Part shown: piece by piece, positions 1 to 11,802 of the stretch
Position numbering within the stretch: the first letter of the stretch is position 1
How the letters are laid out: each line of letters opens with the position of its first letter
From: Brasenia schreberi
Lineage: Eukaryota > Streptophyta > Magnoliopsida > Nymphaeales > Cabombaceae
Direction: 5' to 3'
Length of the DNA: 64,000 bases
Assembly: GCA_036023115.1 (NCBI GenBank)
Contig: JAYKKT010000064.1
Coordinates: 5,240,001-5,304,000, forward strand
Position numbers and translations under genes: made by a program
Notes under the pieces: generated by a model
Told to the model about the DNA's origin: nothing
Databases searched by the model: none
Seen by the model: the letters and a program-made list of their open reading frames with translations, nothing else

Positions 1-75
1 GGTGGGGAGTTCGACTCCCAAAGGATGCATCTCCATGTGTATTAGGCTTCAGCCTCCTCTTGTTATAATATATAT
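1..75 (+). repeat. tRNA-derived SINE, family I, 3' part
   Basis: The copy begins inside the tRNA-like region at the B-box-like GAGTTCGACTCCC and continues through AGGCTTCAGCCTCCTCTTG to an AT-rich tail. The same block recurs at 86-187 and 795-870. The head lies outside the window. Confidence 0.6.
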
Positions 76-85
76 GCACCAAGAG

Positions 86-187
86 CATTAGCTCAATGAC
101 AGGATGCTCTAGGGCCGTTGGTGGTGGTGGGGAGTTCGACTCCCAAAGGATGCATCACCATGTGTATTAGGCTTCAGCCTCCTCTTG
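86..187 (+). repeat. tRNA-derived SINE, family I
   Basis: An A-box-like TTAGCTCAATGACAGG is followed about 45 bp later by a B-box-like GAGTTCGACTCCC and the family tail TAGGCTTCAGCCTCCTCTTG. The body is only about 100 bp. The copy is cut at its tail by the G-rich minisatellite that follows. Confidence 0.65.
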
Positions 188-794
188 AGCCTGGTGGTGG
201 TGGAGAAGGGTACTTTGTATGGGAGGGTGTGGGTGAGGATACGTTGGTGGTGGATGGTGGGTATGGGTACAGTATGGCATGCACTTTGGTGTAGGTGGGG
301 AGATGGGTACTTGTATGAGGGTGTGGGTGAGGCTTACGGTGTGGATGAGGTGGGGGATGATGGGTAATGGGTGATGGAGGGTGCCGGTAAACTGGAGGGA
401 GATGGGTACGTAAGGCTTTGGTGTGGTAGAGATGGAGTAATGGTGGCGGACACCTTAGTAAGGCTTCGCCGTGCACTGGTGGTGGTGGAGATGGGTATAC
501 TAGTATGAGCTTCGTTGGTGGTGGTGGTGGGGGAGGGTAATAGTATGGAGCTTTGCGGTGGTGGAGTGAGGGTACATGGGTGTGGAGGGTGGGTGAGGAT
601 GGGATGAGGATGAGGGTAAGCAAGAGAGGGTACGTGTGCACTGGAGGTGGGGAGATGGGTACTTGTAATAAGGCTTCTTTGGGGTGGTGGTGGAGATGGG
701 TACTGGTATGGAACCCAGGGAGGGCATGTGCACTGGGAGGGTAGCCGTGCACTGGTGGGGTGGAGAGGTGATACTTGTAAGGCTTCGTTGGTGG
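188..794. repeat. G-rich degenerate minisatellite
   Basis: About 600 bp of imperfect units rich in GGTGGTGGAGATGGGTACT and AAGGCTTCGTTGGTGGTGG, with strong G over C asymmetry on this strand. The unit resembles the junction between the anticodon-like region and B box of the flanking SINEs (GTTGGTGGTGGTGGGGAG). It therefore probably grew from inside a SINE. Long open frames here are low-complexity artefacts. Confidence 0.7.
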
Positions 795-870
795 TGGTGG
801 GGAGTTCGACTCCCAAAGGATGCATTTCCGTGTGTATTAGGCTTCAGCCTCCTCTTGTTATAATATATAA
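795..870 (+). repeat. tRNA-derived SINE, family I, 3' part
   Basis: It repeats the B-box-like GAGTTCGACTCCC and the GGCTTCAGCCTCCTCTTG tail almost identically to the copies at 1-75 and 86-187, followed by TTATAATATATAA and a (GT)n run. It closes the minisatellite on the right. Confidence 0.65.
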
Positions 871-967
871 ATATGTGTGTGTGTGTGTGTAGGAAGGGAG
901 TTGGCTGAAAGGTCATGAGTTGGTCGCCTGGGACATGCATAGACTTCGAGTACATATGGACAAAGAG

Positions 968-1058
968 AAATAGCACACTTGGTTAGGGCGTCGGCTCACA
1001 AGCACCGGTCATGAGCTCGATACCTGGGTTCGTGCATAGGCTTCGACCTCCTCATTGA
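968..1058 (+). repeat. tRNA-derived SINE, family II
   Basis: It contains a degenerate A box (CACACTTGGTTAGGGCG), the family block GGCTCACAAG, the B-box-like CATGAGCTCGATACC and the tail GCATAGGCTTCGACCTCC. It shares order and spacing with about a dozen other copies in the window. Confidence 0.6.
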
Positions 1059-4000
1059 TACCAAATGCAAAATGGGAAACTGTTTATTTTTTAATAAGTA
1101 TTTGAATAATCACGAAAAGTCTTGGTTGTGCCTTTAGTAATATGTAAGAGTTAGGTGTGGTGCGTATATCTTTCATAAAATAAAAGATTCATAAGAGATT
1201 ATATAATTCCAGAGATGAAAATCTTTCTGCCGACAGAAAGCAACCTCGTGAGAATCCATCTTTACCTGGCCCCAAAACTACATTGAAGTGAGTATGAGTG
1301 CGCACCAAAGGGTTGCGCCTGTTTATTGGCCTTAGGCTGGTAAATGAACAATTTGCACCGAAAGGCTGCGCACTTGACTTCGAGATTATAACTCGACCAA
1401 ACTTGAACGATGTCTGTTCACCCCAACTCGTCTTGAGAAGCTCCTTACAAAGAATGAGTTGTTTTCAAACTGTTCGTCTTGACACGGACATAGGACCCAA
1501 GTAGACCCGTAACACAAACACTAGCATGAACTAGCTTAAATTAAACACGATTTGAAACAAAATTTTGAGTTCAAACCCCGCTCGTTATGTCCGATCTCAG
1601 TTCGACACGAAACTAAAACGGCTTTCAATCGTGTTCAATATACAAACACGAGCTAGATCATATAGGAAACAAGCTGAACACGAACAGCCCATGTTAGGTT
1701 CGTCCGGTTCCACTAGCAGCCCAACTTGGGCCGAGCATGCAGCTCTCACATGCTCGTTATCAGGATTTGAGGGGGACCTTCTTTCCATCTATACGCACAG
1801 AAAGTGAGAAGAAGAACGAGAATCATGAGATATCAAAACTCAGCCAATGGGACCTCACAATCAGTCTTTGAATCTGAATAATCTTTTCAAAAATAAATTC
1901 AGATGAAATTACCTTCACTTTAAAATATTATTTAAATAAATAAAATAATGTAAACTGGCACTATCGAAATTATATGAATTAAAACCCAGAGGGTTAGCTC
2001 AATGGCAGGGCGTTCGCTGCTGGTGGGGAGATCGAATCCCAGAGAAATTAGAGAAATGAAAAGCCTAAATCAAGCTAGTCAGAAGCCATTCTTCGCCAAT
2101 TCAGTTCGAGCTTGATCTTAGCCTTCCAATCGGATCCCCAATTAGACAGATATAAAAATGCAAATGCTTTTCACCAAAAACACAATTTCACAAAGCTAAA
2201 ATAGAAGGGGCATCAATTGCATAAACCAAGCTTCAAGCCCAACTGAACAATCATAAAACAGAAAAAGCTTAGGGAAAGAGCCCCCCATCAATCATTGAGA
2301 TTTTATTCCATATAGTGCGATAGCATACTCAACTCAAAACGTACTCTTCTCTCTGGTTTTTTCTTCTTATACTAGTCTTTTGATATGGTATCACTATCTC
2401 ATCACCACCAGCCAAATAATTATAATTATAATTATATATATATATGAAGAGAGAGAGAGGACATAGTAGTTACATGAATTGTATAATCTGACTAAAATAT
2501 TTATCATTCATTCCTTGATATCAATGTAAAGATTTAAACTATTTTGTAATTAATGCAAAGTAAAAAAATAATGGTACTTTTAATTCAAATCTTTACTCTA
2601 GATTTAAAGATATTTATGAAAGATTATGAAATAAAAAACATTGGCAGTTAAAACTCCTTATTTCTTTCTCTTTATACATATATATATATATATATACAAA
2701 GAGAGGGCACAAAAAGCCATTTTTTTATTCCTTGTCCTTACCGTTTATAAAGAAGGCACTCATCATCTGGAAAGCAGCCCCAGTATTAAAAAGAACATTT
2801 CATTAGGCTCTTCATTTCAGGATATTTGCAAAGAACAAGCCTCATTTTGGATTATTTCAGAAACGTGGTCCTCCTTTTCGTTTAACGTTTTGAAAATAGT
2901 CCATACACAGTCTTCGACGAGAAAACGAAATTTAGAAACATACCGATAACCAGCTTAATATTAATGAACTAGCGAATCATGCTGGATATTCAATAATTTT
3001 ATGAGATTCGAAAGTCAACAATTGTTTGAAACCTTGCAAATCAAAACTATCAATATCACATTTCTTTTTTTGGTATGATGGGGAGGCCAACACATATAAT
3101 GCTCAGTCATTTCATACCAAAAATTTGATCTATTGTTGAATTTTAAACTAAGAAAGCACTTAAATATCTCAACTGTTAGTCCCAACGATTGAACGGCAGA
3201 GACTTTCAAGTAGATTCGTGCATAGATGAGTATGCGCATTATGTATATTTAGTTCAGTTTTAATCAACAATTGACACTTTTACATTACTCTTTCCAATAA
3301 TCAAATGCAAATGAAAGTGGGTGATGTTAGAAAAACTAGGAACATGTCTCTGAGTAGGATAAAAAGAAAAAGTATACATGAATCTGGAAATAGCTAGAAA
3401 AAGGGGACTAATTTGGTAGAAGAGATCGAGACGGACACCTTTGAATTATTAGTGCCCAGCTGTATGGGTCACCCTCATTCCTTCCCCAATTTTTTTCGAA
3501 AATTCCAAAAACCACCCTTTTGTTTCGTCTCCATGGAACAAGCAATGATGCCAACCGTCAACAAATTCAGAGCAAACCACCGAACAGTAAAAAAAGAAAA
3601 AAGAAAAAATCCAACATCGGATGCTTTGATACCCCGGGCCCCACCATCACTTGGCTTCTGACCCTCTCTCTCTCTTTATATATATATATATAGATAGATA
3701 GAGAGAGAGAGAGAGAGAAATATTAAAAACGATGAGTGGGGAGGCAATTCGACTCGTATAATTTGCACCGATTCACGTCGCCGGTGGGGAGATATCGATT
3801 TTTTTCCAGGAAATACAATTCAGTCATAATTATACATTAGTGCATTGAACCCCAAATTTTAGTAACTTTTATTGACATAACAAATTTAAATTCAACTGTA
3901 AAATCGATATGACAATACCAACATAAGACAGAAGAATACGATCCAACCAAAAAACGAGAAAAAAGAAAAGAGGAAGAAATTCAATTACAGCAATTAATTA

Positions 4001-4130
4001 ACACCCAAAAAAAGGAAAAAGAGAAGGGCAATTCCAGCAGAGAACAGGCCACGAACAGCTCCCTTCCCGGCGCGGAATATAGAGGCCGGCGCCGGCAAAT
4101 AGAGATGGCGGAAGCGTTTCGGGACCCGCT
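1059..4130. other. Intergenic, AT-rich, no gene seen
   Basis: No gene is recognised. A degenerate repeat at about 1290-1760 contains GGCTGGTAAATGAAC, a motif also seen in the MITE at 40034-40497. (AT)n/(TA)n runs occur near 2420-2450, 2675-2697 and 3675-3720. The segment from about 4020 to 4130 is probably the 3' untranslated region and downstream flank of the glycosyltransferase gene. Confidence 0.6.
1986..2045 (+). repeat. tRNA-derived SINE, family I, head only
   Basis: GGGTTAGCTCAATGGCAGGG (A box) and GGGGAGATCGAATCCC (B box) are about 30 bp apart. This is the best tRNA-like head in the window. No cloverleaf with a proper acceptor stem forms, so it is a SINE head rather than a tRNA gene. 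Confidence 0.6.
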
Positions 4131-5255
4131 CTATGATGAAGAAGAAGAAGAAGGGGAAGAGGGTTTATAGAGATCATAGGGAGCCCAGAGCGAGTCGAGA
4201 GGGCACGGCCTGTTCGAGTCGAGTCGGACCCACGGCTTGCCGCTCCCGCTCCAATGCAGCAGACTCACCGGACCGGGATGAAGATTCCGGCAGCTCCCCT
4301 TGACGTTATCCCCGCCGAGGCCGTGCTGGTTCCATCTGTGATCTATAGGCTCAATCCTTCCGGCGAAGACGAGAAGGAACGGCGGGAGCGAACCGAGCTC
4401 GTAGATCCGTCTCGCCTTCTGCACCTCCATCCACCGCTCGATCCGGCGGGTGTACCCAAATCTCCGCCACCGATTCAAGTCGATCACCATCACGCCCGTA
4501 TTGAAGTAGCAAGGATTCCTACCTCTAAACGCGCCGGAAAGCCGCTGATTCCCCCAGAAACGGCTGGTGAAGTAGTTGGTAAAGTTCGCGTGGCAGTATT
4601 CCGGTGCGCCGACGGTCCTCGACCCGAGCCTGATACCCCACAGCTTCGCGATGTCATCGACGACGACGATGTCCGAGTCGAGGTAGATCACCCGCCGGAC
4701 GCACGGCTCCAAGATTTCGGACAAATAGTTCCGGGCATAGTTGAGAGGCTGCTCAAGGGCGGACCGAACCGACGAAGAGATGATGCCGCGGATTCGCTCC
4801 GGGTCGAAGAAGTAAAGCTTGAAGCGAAGCGAAGGGAACGTGGAGTTGACGAGGCGCCCGAGATCGGACAAAGAGTCCGAGACGAGGAAGTGAAAGAAAA
4901 CGTCTTCGGGACAGATGGAATGTTGAAGAATGGAGTACACCGCAGCCATCGATCCCCGGAGATACTCGGCGTCGAGCGTCATTGCGACGTGGACGAGAGA
5001 CGGGTCGCAGGGGGACTTCTCGTCCGAGACGGGGCGTCCGCATTCCCCGCCATTGCGGAACGAAGGGGCAGTCTGGAATGCGAAGAGATTCCGGCCGCGG
5101 GAAGGGGCTGTCTGGAATGCGAAGAGATTCCGGCCGACCCCCGCGGCCGGAATCTGGTAACCCTCCCGGAACGCTTCAGATTGGAAAGAAGGGGAGAGGA
5201 GGATGACGAGCGTGGCCAACGACGCGAAACCGGAGAGCTTCACGAACCAGAGCAT
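4131..5255 (-). CDS. GATL-type glycosyltransferase (GT8, galacturonosyltransferase-like)
   Basis: A Golgi type II membrane glycosyltransferase of family GT8. The GATL group acts in pectin and xylan synthesis, but the acceptor of this member is unknown. The 374-aa product is complete and uninterrupted, and GATL genes are typically intronless. It has a hydrophobic anchor (about residues 5-22), then a stem, then the GT8 domain. Visible motifs are the metal-binding DSD (193-195) in [47 protein letters not shown] (309-318) and [11 protein letters not shown] (near 332-342). I chose the start at 5255 (MLWFVKLSG) because GATL proteins of the GATL3/8/9 type begin this way as I remember them. An upstream in-frame ATG at 5378 would add 41 residues and a second hydrophobic stretch. 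The stem carries a 13-residue tandem duplication. The C-terminus is a serine run. A (CT)n tract lies about 360 bp upstream on the sense strand. Confidence 0.95.
   Translation of the reverse strand: MLWFVKLSGFASLATLVILLSPSFQSEAFREGYQIPAAGVGRNLFAFQTAPSRGRNLFAFQTAPSFRNGGECGRPVSDEKSPCDPSLVHVAMTLDAEYLRGSMAAVYSILQHSICPEDVFFHFLVSDSLSDLGRLVNSTFPSLRFKLYFFDPERIRGIISSSVRSALEQPLNYARNYLSEILEPCVRRVIYLDSDIVVVDDIAKLWGIRLGSRTVGAPEYCHANFTNYFTSRFWGNQRLSGAFRGRNPCYFNTGVMVIDLNRWRRFGYTRRIERWMEVQKARRIYELGSLPPFLLVFAGRIEPIDHRWNQHGLGGDNVKGSCRNLHPGPVSLLHWSGSGKPWVRLDSNRPCPLDSLWAPYDLYKPSSPSSSSSS
5062..5139 (-). repeat. 39-bp tandem duplication inside the GATL coding sequence
   Basis: Two adjacent 39-bp units (5062-5100 and 5101-5139) differ at one base near the start and at the last three bases. 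They encode two copies of a 13-residue unit containing [10 protein letters not shown] in the luminal stem. The duplication is in frame, so the catalytic domain is unaffected. Confidence 0.9.
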
Positions 5256-5640
5256 CCTCCGGCGGGTTTTCCGGTGGCTGCTCGGACGGTAGCCGATGTT
5301 GATGAGGAGGTGGAGGATGATCAACGTCCCCTTGAGGTCCGCCAGCCTCTGGTCCCTGCGCCCCGTCCAGATTTTCATCTATGGCCTAGTCTTCTGCACG
5401 CGCTTCAGACGGGGCGTGTCTGCTTCTCCTTCTCCGGCGAGTTTCGCAAGGGGGACTCCGGCATTGTCTGCAGTACTCCGACAACGACTCCCATCGATCA
5501 AATCGTTGGCTAGGGAGCTTCCCCTCCAACTCTCCGTCTCTATGGCGGTGACAGATAGATGGTAGCGGTGTGCTGAAAGAGAAAGGAAGGAAGCGGACAA
5601 AGGGAGTCACGGAGAGAGAGAGAGAGAGAGAGAGTACAGG
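5256..5640 (-). promoter_or_regulatory. Upstream region of the GATL gene with a (CT)n leader tract
   Basis: On the sense (minus) strand a (CT)11-12 tract lies at 5611-5633. Such tracts are common in plant 5' leaders and core promoters and can bind GAGA-type BPC factors. No convincing TATA box was picked out by eye, so the transcription start is not placed. Confidence 0.4.
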
Positions 5641-5890
5641 AATTATTAACTCATTTTGCCTTTTTCCGCCATACCAATCCACGTTGAACCCTACATTACA
5701 GAGATTTTTCTTCCTTATTTTCTTCAATTATTTAATATTATTTAATTTATTACCCATTTTGCCCTTTAGAGAGAGAAAGAAAAGAGAAACACAACAGGAT
5801 GAGAAGCTCGCCGTCCCTTTTAACAATCCTTAATAAAGCCTTTAAAAATAAAAATAAAAAAATATGTAATAAATCTGGCTGAATTCACAA

Positions 5891-5992
5891 CCAGCAATAG
5901 CTCAACTGGCTAGAGAGGGTCGACTCATAAGTACCAGGTTCATGAGTTGATACCCCGGGAGTTCATCTGGCTGCAGCCTCCCTGTTGTAAAA
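5891..5992 (+). repeat. tRNA-derived SINE, family II
   Basis: A complete-looking copy: AGCAATAGCTCAACTGGCTA (A box region), GTCGACTCATAAG, CATGAGTTGATACC (B box), GTTCATCTGGCTGCAGCCTC and a TTGTAAAAG tail. Confidence 0.65.
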
Positions 5993-6172
5993 GAAATGAA
6001 TAAGCTGGTTATAGATCGACTTGCCTGTGCTCATGAACTCGAATAAACCCTTTTTTTATTGCTTAGTTCTTCAAACAATTATTTTAGATTTATTTATAGG
6101 TGAAATGTACATGTCCTTTTTGGCAATGTCAACTGAAATAAGATAAAACAAAACTTCAAATACGATTCCCGC

Positions 6173-6246
6173 AATGCACAACAAGAAGGTCGTGAGTTTG
6201 ATACCTGGTGTTGTGAATGAGGCTTCAGCCTCCCCATTGTTATGAT
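6173..6246 (+). repeat. tRNA-derived SINE, family II, 3' part
   Basis: It starts near the B-box region (GTCGTGAGTTTGATACC) and ends GGCTTCAGCCTCCCCATTG. The A-box half is missing. Confidence 0.55.
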
Positions 6247-6782
6247 CTCAAATAGGAGTTCAAACTAACACAAACCGAGTTCGAAAGAGTTGACTTCTTA
6301 TGTTCGAGCTCAATTCTTTGCGAAACAACAAGCATTTCATGAACTTTTTCAAACATAAATTAACTGTAATTATTTGATAATATGAAAGGAAAAAAAACAT
6401 ACTAGTCATTAGTGAATTGAAAGTTGCTTTTGAGTATAACATAGAAGAGGAATACCACAAAAATGTTGAAAGAAAACAATAAAAAATAATTTAACTTATG
6501 TTGAGTTAACTATTAACATCATTTATGATTGAGTAGAGTTCATGGAGTCGATCGTATCTGATATGGGAAAAGGCTTACTTGTGGCATAAAAGTGTACATT
6601 TCTCACGGAGACCAGTAGTTCACCGGATTTAGTTTGATAACAAAAATGAAAATAAATACAAAAAAGGAAAATAAATTTATTTTCTGTAATTACAAACACT
6701 CTTATTGGATTCTTAAAAACAGGCCCAGTTCGAGACTAGCATTGAGGATCTCCAGTATCTTACTAAAAAAGCTTCTGTTACC

Positions 6783-6830
6783 AAAATCTAAGTCTTCCTC
6801 CACTCCAAGTGGGGTCGGTTATATGGATTC
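6783..6830 (-). repeat. Short RTE LINE 3'-end remnant (divergent)
   Basis: CCAAGTGGGGTCGGTTATATGGATTCTTAG resembles the inverted RTE 3' end seen at 56105 and 63715 (GGGGTCGGCTACATGGATTC). Only the last 50 bp or so of the family is represented. Confidence 0.4.
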
Positions 6831-7689
6831 TTAGTCGTGGTTGTGCTCTATTTTGTGTAGTAAATTAACAGAAAAAAAGACTTCTTGTTGTGGGTCGACC
6901 ACTAAGTCCAGCAGTTAGGATGTCAACAAGTTGGACTTCGGGGTGGCAATTTTGAACCTACCCAAACCAGACCCAAGAAATCCATATCCGGGTTAGAACT
7001 TAAGTACCCCAGTTCAGGTCTACATCGGCCAGAAGCAACTCGACATACTCGTACACAATAACATAGAGTGAGACAGACAGACACACACTCTCTCTCTATT
7101 TCTCTCTCTATATACATAGAGAGAGACTAGATCCTGTAATAAGATTGTCTTTCATCATCTTTAAAATATCTTTACAAATTTTCAAATTATACTCATGCTC
7201 TTAAAAAGCAAAGATTGAATATGAGTGAGTAACTTCAATAATGGGAAAGTTCCAGTTTATATATATATATATATATATGTATGTGTATATATAGTACATA
7301 TTCTTCATTTTAACACACATACATGTATATATGTATGTGTATATATATATATATGTATGTACTATAAAAATATGCATAATAAGAACTTCAAGCAAATTCG
7401 CATGCAGCCCATGCTTTCTTTACATGCAATATCTCTGAGGTGGACTTTCGAACAAGAGTTTTAATTTCAGCTTAATTAGGGCAGATGTATTTGTATCGTT
7501 CTTTATTTACACAAGGGTTGCAAATCAGGTCAACTAGCCGGGTTCTTTCTGGTTTGGGTGGAAAGTAGGTCAACCAGACCTGACCTGTATCTCCTTCAGG
7601 TCCTTCCAAGACCCAGGACAAACCTGATCATGTTCATGTCGCAGTCAGGTCCAGGTCAACCTGAAAGTGACCCCATATAAATTAAAATA

Positions 7690-7697
7690 TATATGTA

Positions 7698-7784
<87 letters not shown>

Positions 7785-7815
7785 AGTACATGTATATATA
7801 TATATATATATATAT
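7690..7815. repeat. (AT)n-(GT)n-(AT)n microsatellite
   Basis: A compound dinucleotide array with a long (AT) run, then about 12 GT units, GTAT units and a second (AT) run. It sits in the centre of a degenerate repeat (about 7507-7935) and may mark the loop of a MITE-like element. Confidence 0.85.
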
Positions 7816-8816
7816 TATACCTGTAACCTGTGTATGTGTATGTAATCAGGTTTCGCTTGTGGTTGCTTAAGACCGACCAACACCCAACCCACTGTGTCTA
7901 AACCTTGAGCCAGAGACAAATTTTCTAGGTATATTTTGAACCGAGTTAAGTCCAGTCCAATTTGCCAGCAATACATACAGAAGCTTTCCTCCAGTTACGT
8001 AACACGTCTAAGATTGCATGCATGAATGCTGATCTCTTTCTATTGTATGAAATTTGGTATCTTGAAAGATCGAATGTTCCTGAATTCTCTCGTCAGTTTG
8101 ACACCCTCAAGCAATAATTTATTTATTTATTCGAGAAAATAAAAGAAATACAAAGGTAACAAAATAATAGTTTGTTTTATCTGCTTATTTGTTTAATTCT
8201 ATAGTCCTACTTTTTTGTGTTTAACTTGGCACCATCTATTTTGATTTTTTTTAAACACTAGGTTGCTAAGATATGCTTCATGAACAATGGCAGATCATTG
8301 AATTAACTCATGAAAACAGTAATTTGGATTATTACATATTAACATTTTCTCATTTTTGGGGTAGTTTTCAATGATTTTATAAGCAATTATCAATAATTAA
8401 TAATATCTAAATTATACTTGTCTATAGCCATGTCCCTGCATCCACCATGTTAAAAAATTGGCAGGTCCCGCACCGGACCTAAGCCTACAAAATTGTGGCT
8501 CACCCATGTAACATAGCATTCATCAGCTAAACAAAGGTGCCATCTTAACCCCAAAAATTGTGGCTCTATGCAGTGGAATAAATTCAAATTTATTTCTTGA
8601 GTATTTTTACTACTTGAGATATTTGAAAATCTCCATATAAATAACTTTTGGATAGAGCGATTGCTTCACTTGCACGTTGGGTTGTGGAATAAATAGACGT
8701 AGTTTTCCAATAATATGTGGGATTTCACTATCGCATGAAAGCTTGCGGTTATGAAAATGATGTAGTTCCAAACTTCATTATTGCCAATATCTTCAGTGTG
8801 TTTTTTTCTGTTAGAA

Positions 8817-8918
8817 GAGGAGGCCGAAGCCTAACAGAGGAACCATATGGGAGTCGAACTCCCCACCAGCAGCAACAGTGCTAGAGCGCCCTGCCATTGA
8901 GCTAACGTTCTGGGTGCA
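8817..8918 (-). repeat. tRNA-derived SINE, family I
   Basis: Inverted copy: on the minus strand TTAGCTCAATGGCAGGGCG is followed by GGGAGTTCGACTCCC and TTAGGCTTCGGCCTCCTC. It is close to full length. Confidence 0.65.
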
Positions 8919-9125
8919 CTATCTTGACTGTTAGGTTGTCAACCTTCCACTAGAGTTTCATCTTTGCTTCCCAGCAAAAGAGGCATGGTTTAAGGCTGGC
9001 AAATGAACCAAGTCGCTTGTAGTTCAGCTCTGTTCACCATCAAATTATCACATCTTCTCTCTCTTCGGATGTCCAAATTAATTTTAAGAGTGACATTTCA
9101 TTTTATATCATATCTTTTCCTTCCT

Positions 9126-9225
9126 TTGGTACAACAGGCTGAACCCAGATGCATGTAGCAGGTATCAAACTCACGACCTCCAACTTGTAAATCTACTCCC
9201 TGGCTAGGTGAGTTATTGCTCGTCA
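9126..9225 (-). repeat. tRNA-derived SINE, family II
   Basis: On the minus strand the order is CTCACCTAGCCAGGG, ACAAGTTGGAGGTCGTGAG, TTTGATACC, GCATCTGGGTTCAGCC and TTGTACC. It is a full-length-looking inverted copy. Confidence 0.65.
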
Positions 9226-9814
9226 CATTTTATATCATATTACAACACTTTTTTCTTTAATGAACGTCGTTACGAATTCGGATTCTCTTGTGTAAATCCT
9301 TCATATTCACCACATCTTTATTTCTACTACTATTATCTTCTGTACATGCAAATATACCATTGACACCATACAATATGAAAGCACACAATAAAACCATCCC
9401 TATCAAAATATGAGGACGGGAAGTGCTCATTTTTATGCCTGTTTTGGTGTTCAATGGTGTTTATCTGCTTCCGTTTTAACTGCTAGATAACGCAAAGTAA
9501 AGTGATGGATCCAAATTGATCGTCCTCGTCAATCAATTACTCTTTGACGAAGTAATCCTTGTCCCTGCCGACGCTGACGCCACAATAGTGCATTATTATT
9601 CATGGCTTTCTCAGTCAAATGCTTCGGAGGTGATCTCATGAATTGTGCTTGTTTCGGTACGAGAGATACCAAGTCGATTTTTGTACTAAATCTTATAAAT
9701 ATGGCGAAAAATCAATGGCTAGGAATCTCTAAAAAGGCAGTCAACGAACTTTTGTGAATGCCACCCTAGTCGGGTAATGATCCTTGATGGTTTACTTCTT
9801 TGTTTTCCGTTACC

Positions 9815-9918
9815 ATACGGAGGCTGAAACCAGGTATTTACACACCAGGGGATCGAACTCAAGACCTGCATCCTGTGAGTCGACAGCCCTGCTAAGATAA
9901 CTTACACTCTGAGTGCAT
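9815..9918 (-). repeat. tRNA-derived SINE, family II
   Basis: Inverted copy carrying GTCGACTCACAGGATGCAGG, TTGAGTTCGATCCCC and a tail equivalent to GGTTTCAGCCTCCG. The B-box-like GTTCGATCCC is well preserved. Confidence 0.6.
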
Positions 9919-10803
9919 GATTGATGGTTACTGATTCTGGTGTCCAGTAGAATAGGATAGAAGAACCACTCCGGAGTCTACTTTAACAATGGTGATGTGA
10001 GTGCAGTAATGAGTTTGATGCATACTTGAGGAGTTTCAATAGTTCATAAATTAGTGTACAATTCAACCGCTTTTCAGATCCAAGTTTGGGCAGACAAAGG
10101 CATTGGCGATCCCAATTCGGCCTGCCCTGAGCTGAAATTAGCTGAGGGTTTCCCGTAGTTCCAGACAGGCCTACACCCAAGTCCAGTCCATTCCAGACAA
10201 AGGTTGCAGAAGGCTTGAATTAGGTATGGCAATGGGACGGGGTGGAATGGATTTTCACCAAACCAGCACCCAACCCCCACTGAAGCCTCTTATCAGACCT
10301 TGGCCCCACCCCTACTTCAACCTAATAACAAGTATTTTTTATAAAGAAATAAAGGCAACATCATATATTTTATATAAAACATAAAATCTACTCCATATCA
10401 TCAAATTAAAAGTGATCATATGTATATAAAATATATACATATATATAATATATATATTAGACAGAAAAATAGTCTTATATGAATAATGATTTACGGTGCA
10501 TAATAATGTATAATTCTCTATTTGACAAAATTTTGTTCCACTTTTCAAAACCACCTTCTACCAATCAAAACTATCATCATCACCATGAAAACCATTTAAA
10601 AACTTAATATTTATATTATATATAAATAATATGCTTTATTTAAATTTTTTAAGTAACTTTAGTAGGAACTGCTATAATTTTTATTAATAAAAAGTGGTTT
10701 AAAAAAATGAAAAAGCTATGAAAGGTGTGAAGAGGGATGGCCAATGGTGAAACCATGTCAAATAAAGATTATACACAATTATGTACCATAAAAATTATAC
10801 ATA

Positions 10804-10807
<4 letters not shown>

Positions 10808-10838
<31 letters not shown>
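10808..10838. repeat. (CT)n microsatellite
   Basis: About 15 CT units followed by (ATTT)n, in intergenic DNA downstream of RAE1. Confidence 0.8.
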
Positions 10839-10844
<6 letters not shown>

Positions 10845-11467
10845 ATTTATTTATTTATTTATTTTTTATTTTTTAAATAATACATATACCATAACCAGCC
10901 TCGCCTGCAGGTTCTCTTTGTCTCGGCCTGCCCCACTGCCGAACAGGTTTTTTCCCTTGAGAACCTAACCCGTCTAGGGGCAAGGCATGATTAGTACTCA
11001 CGGGAGGAGTAGAGATAGCCATCCTTAGGTTCAATATCACCTGAGCTGATTCACTTCAATATAAACGAACAAGCATCTGATTTAGTTATCCAGCAGGACT
11101 CATGAACCCTAGATGGTAAAAATAAAAAAATTCCATAGGAAGTCGAGGTTCAACAGAAGCACGCAATAAGATTTGCACAAGGAGCAAAGGCTCTTCCGGC
11201 AGGGACCAAAGAAAAGCCTTCAAGATGAATGAGGTCACAAGTTAGACACCTGAGATGTTCAACTAGCAAGGGGTTAGCACAAGCCTCCCAACTCGGCAGG
11301 AGATGCCAAGCCTGATCTGATAAGTGTGTGATCAGTTTGGAGAGAAGCGACCGAAAGCTACGGCTTGTAGAATGCAACCTTATCCTTCTTCTAATGTAGA
11401 GCTTAACAAACATACAGGAAAAAAGAAGAAAATCAAGGAAATTGAAGTTAAAGCATTTCCCTCCCCA

Positions 11468-11590
11468 ACTGAAATCAAATCTTATCCATACTAAGTAGGG
11501 TTCCGCTACATAGTTATTACATACAGATCCAAGCAAAACAAAACCAAGCCTCTTCCCATATTAAGTGGGTTCAGCTACATGGGTTCTTAA
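11468..11590 (-). repeat. Two divergent RTE LINE 3'-end remnants in tandem
   Basis: Two related blocks, near 11474-11512 (CCATACTAAGTAGGG...CGCTACATAG) and 11549-11590 (CTTCCCATATTAAGTGGG...GCTACATGGG), both resemble the inverted RTE 3' terminus. They lie just 3' of the RAE1 stop codon and may be in its downstream flank. Confidence 0.4.
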
Positions 11591-11802
11591 TTGCCATTGA
11601 GATCAATATTAAGTCACCTAAGTTGGAACAGGAAGAATCTTAGATTTTTTTCGAAGTGGCTAAGTTGGAAGTAATCAGGTAGCTTTCAACTTAACATTGT
11701 GATAAAAACAGTACATGGGCTGCCATTTTACCTTGTGATAGGAAACCTCCGAGTCGCCTAATCAAAAATAAGAAAATGAAATATGCAAAAAAATCAAAAC
11801 AG

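Larger units (their letters stand above)
5641..11802. other. Intergenic region rich in small repeats
   Basis: No protein gene is recognised. The stretch holds SINEs (listed), short remnants of the RTE 3' end (near 6783-6830 and twice near 11468-11590), G+C-richer degenerate repeats with GGGTTNNNTCAGGT-like motifs (about 6940-7040, 7507-7680 and 10200-10320), and microsatellites at 7258-7360, 7690-7815 and 10808-10860. The short open frames look random. Confidence 0.6.

Noticed and set aside
174..976. Several overlapping frames up to 192 residues, rich in Pro, His and Thr
   Set aside because: They are translations of the G-rich minisatellite and SINE sequence.
5256..5378. Extension of the GATL protein to the upstream ATG at 5378
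   Set aside because: The remembered GATL3/8/9-type N-terminus starts at MLW, and the extension would place a second hydrophobic segment before the anchor. It remains possible but is less likely.
4254..5513. A 419-codon open frame on the plus strand
   Set aside because: It is the antisense shadow of the GC-rich GATL coding sequence. Its translation is charged low-complexity sequence with no recognisable domain.
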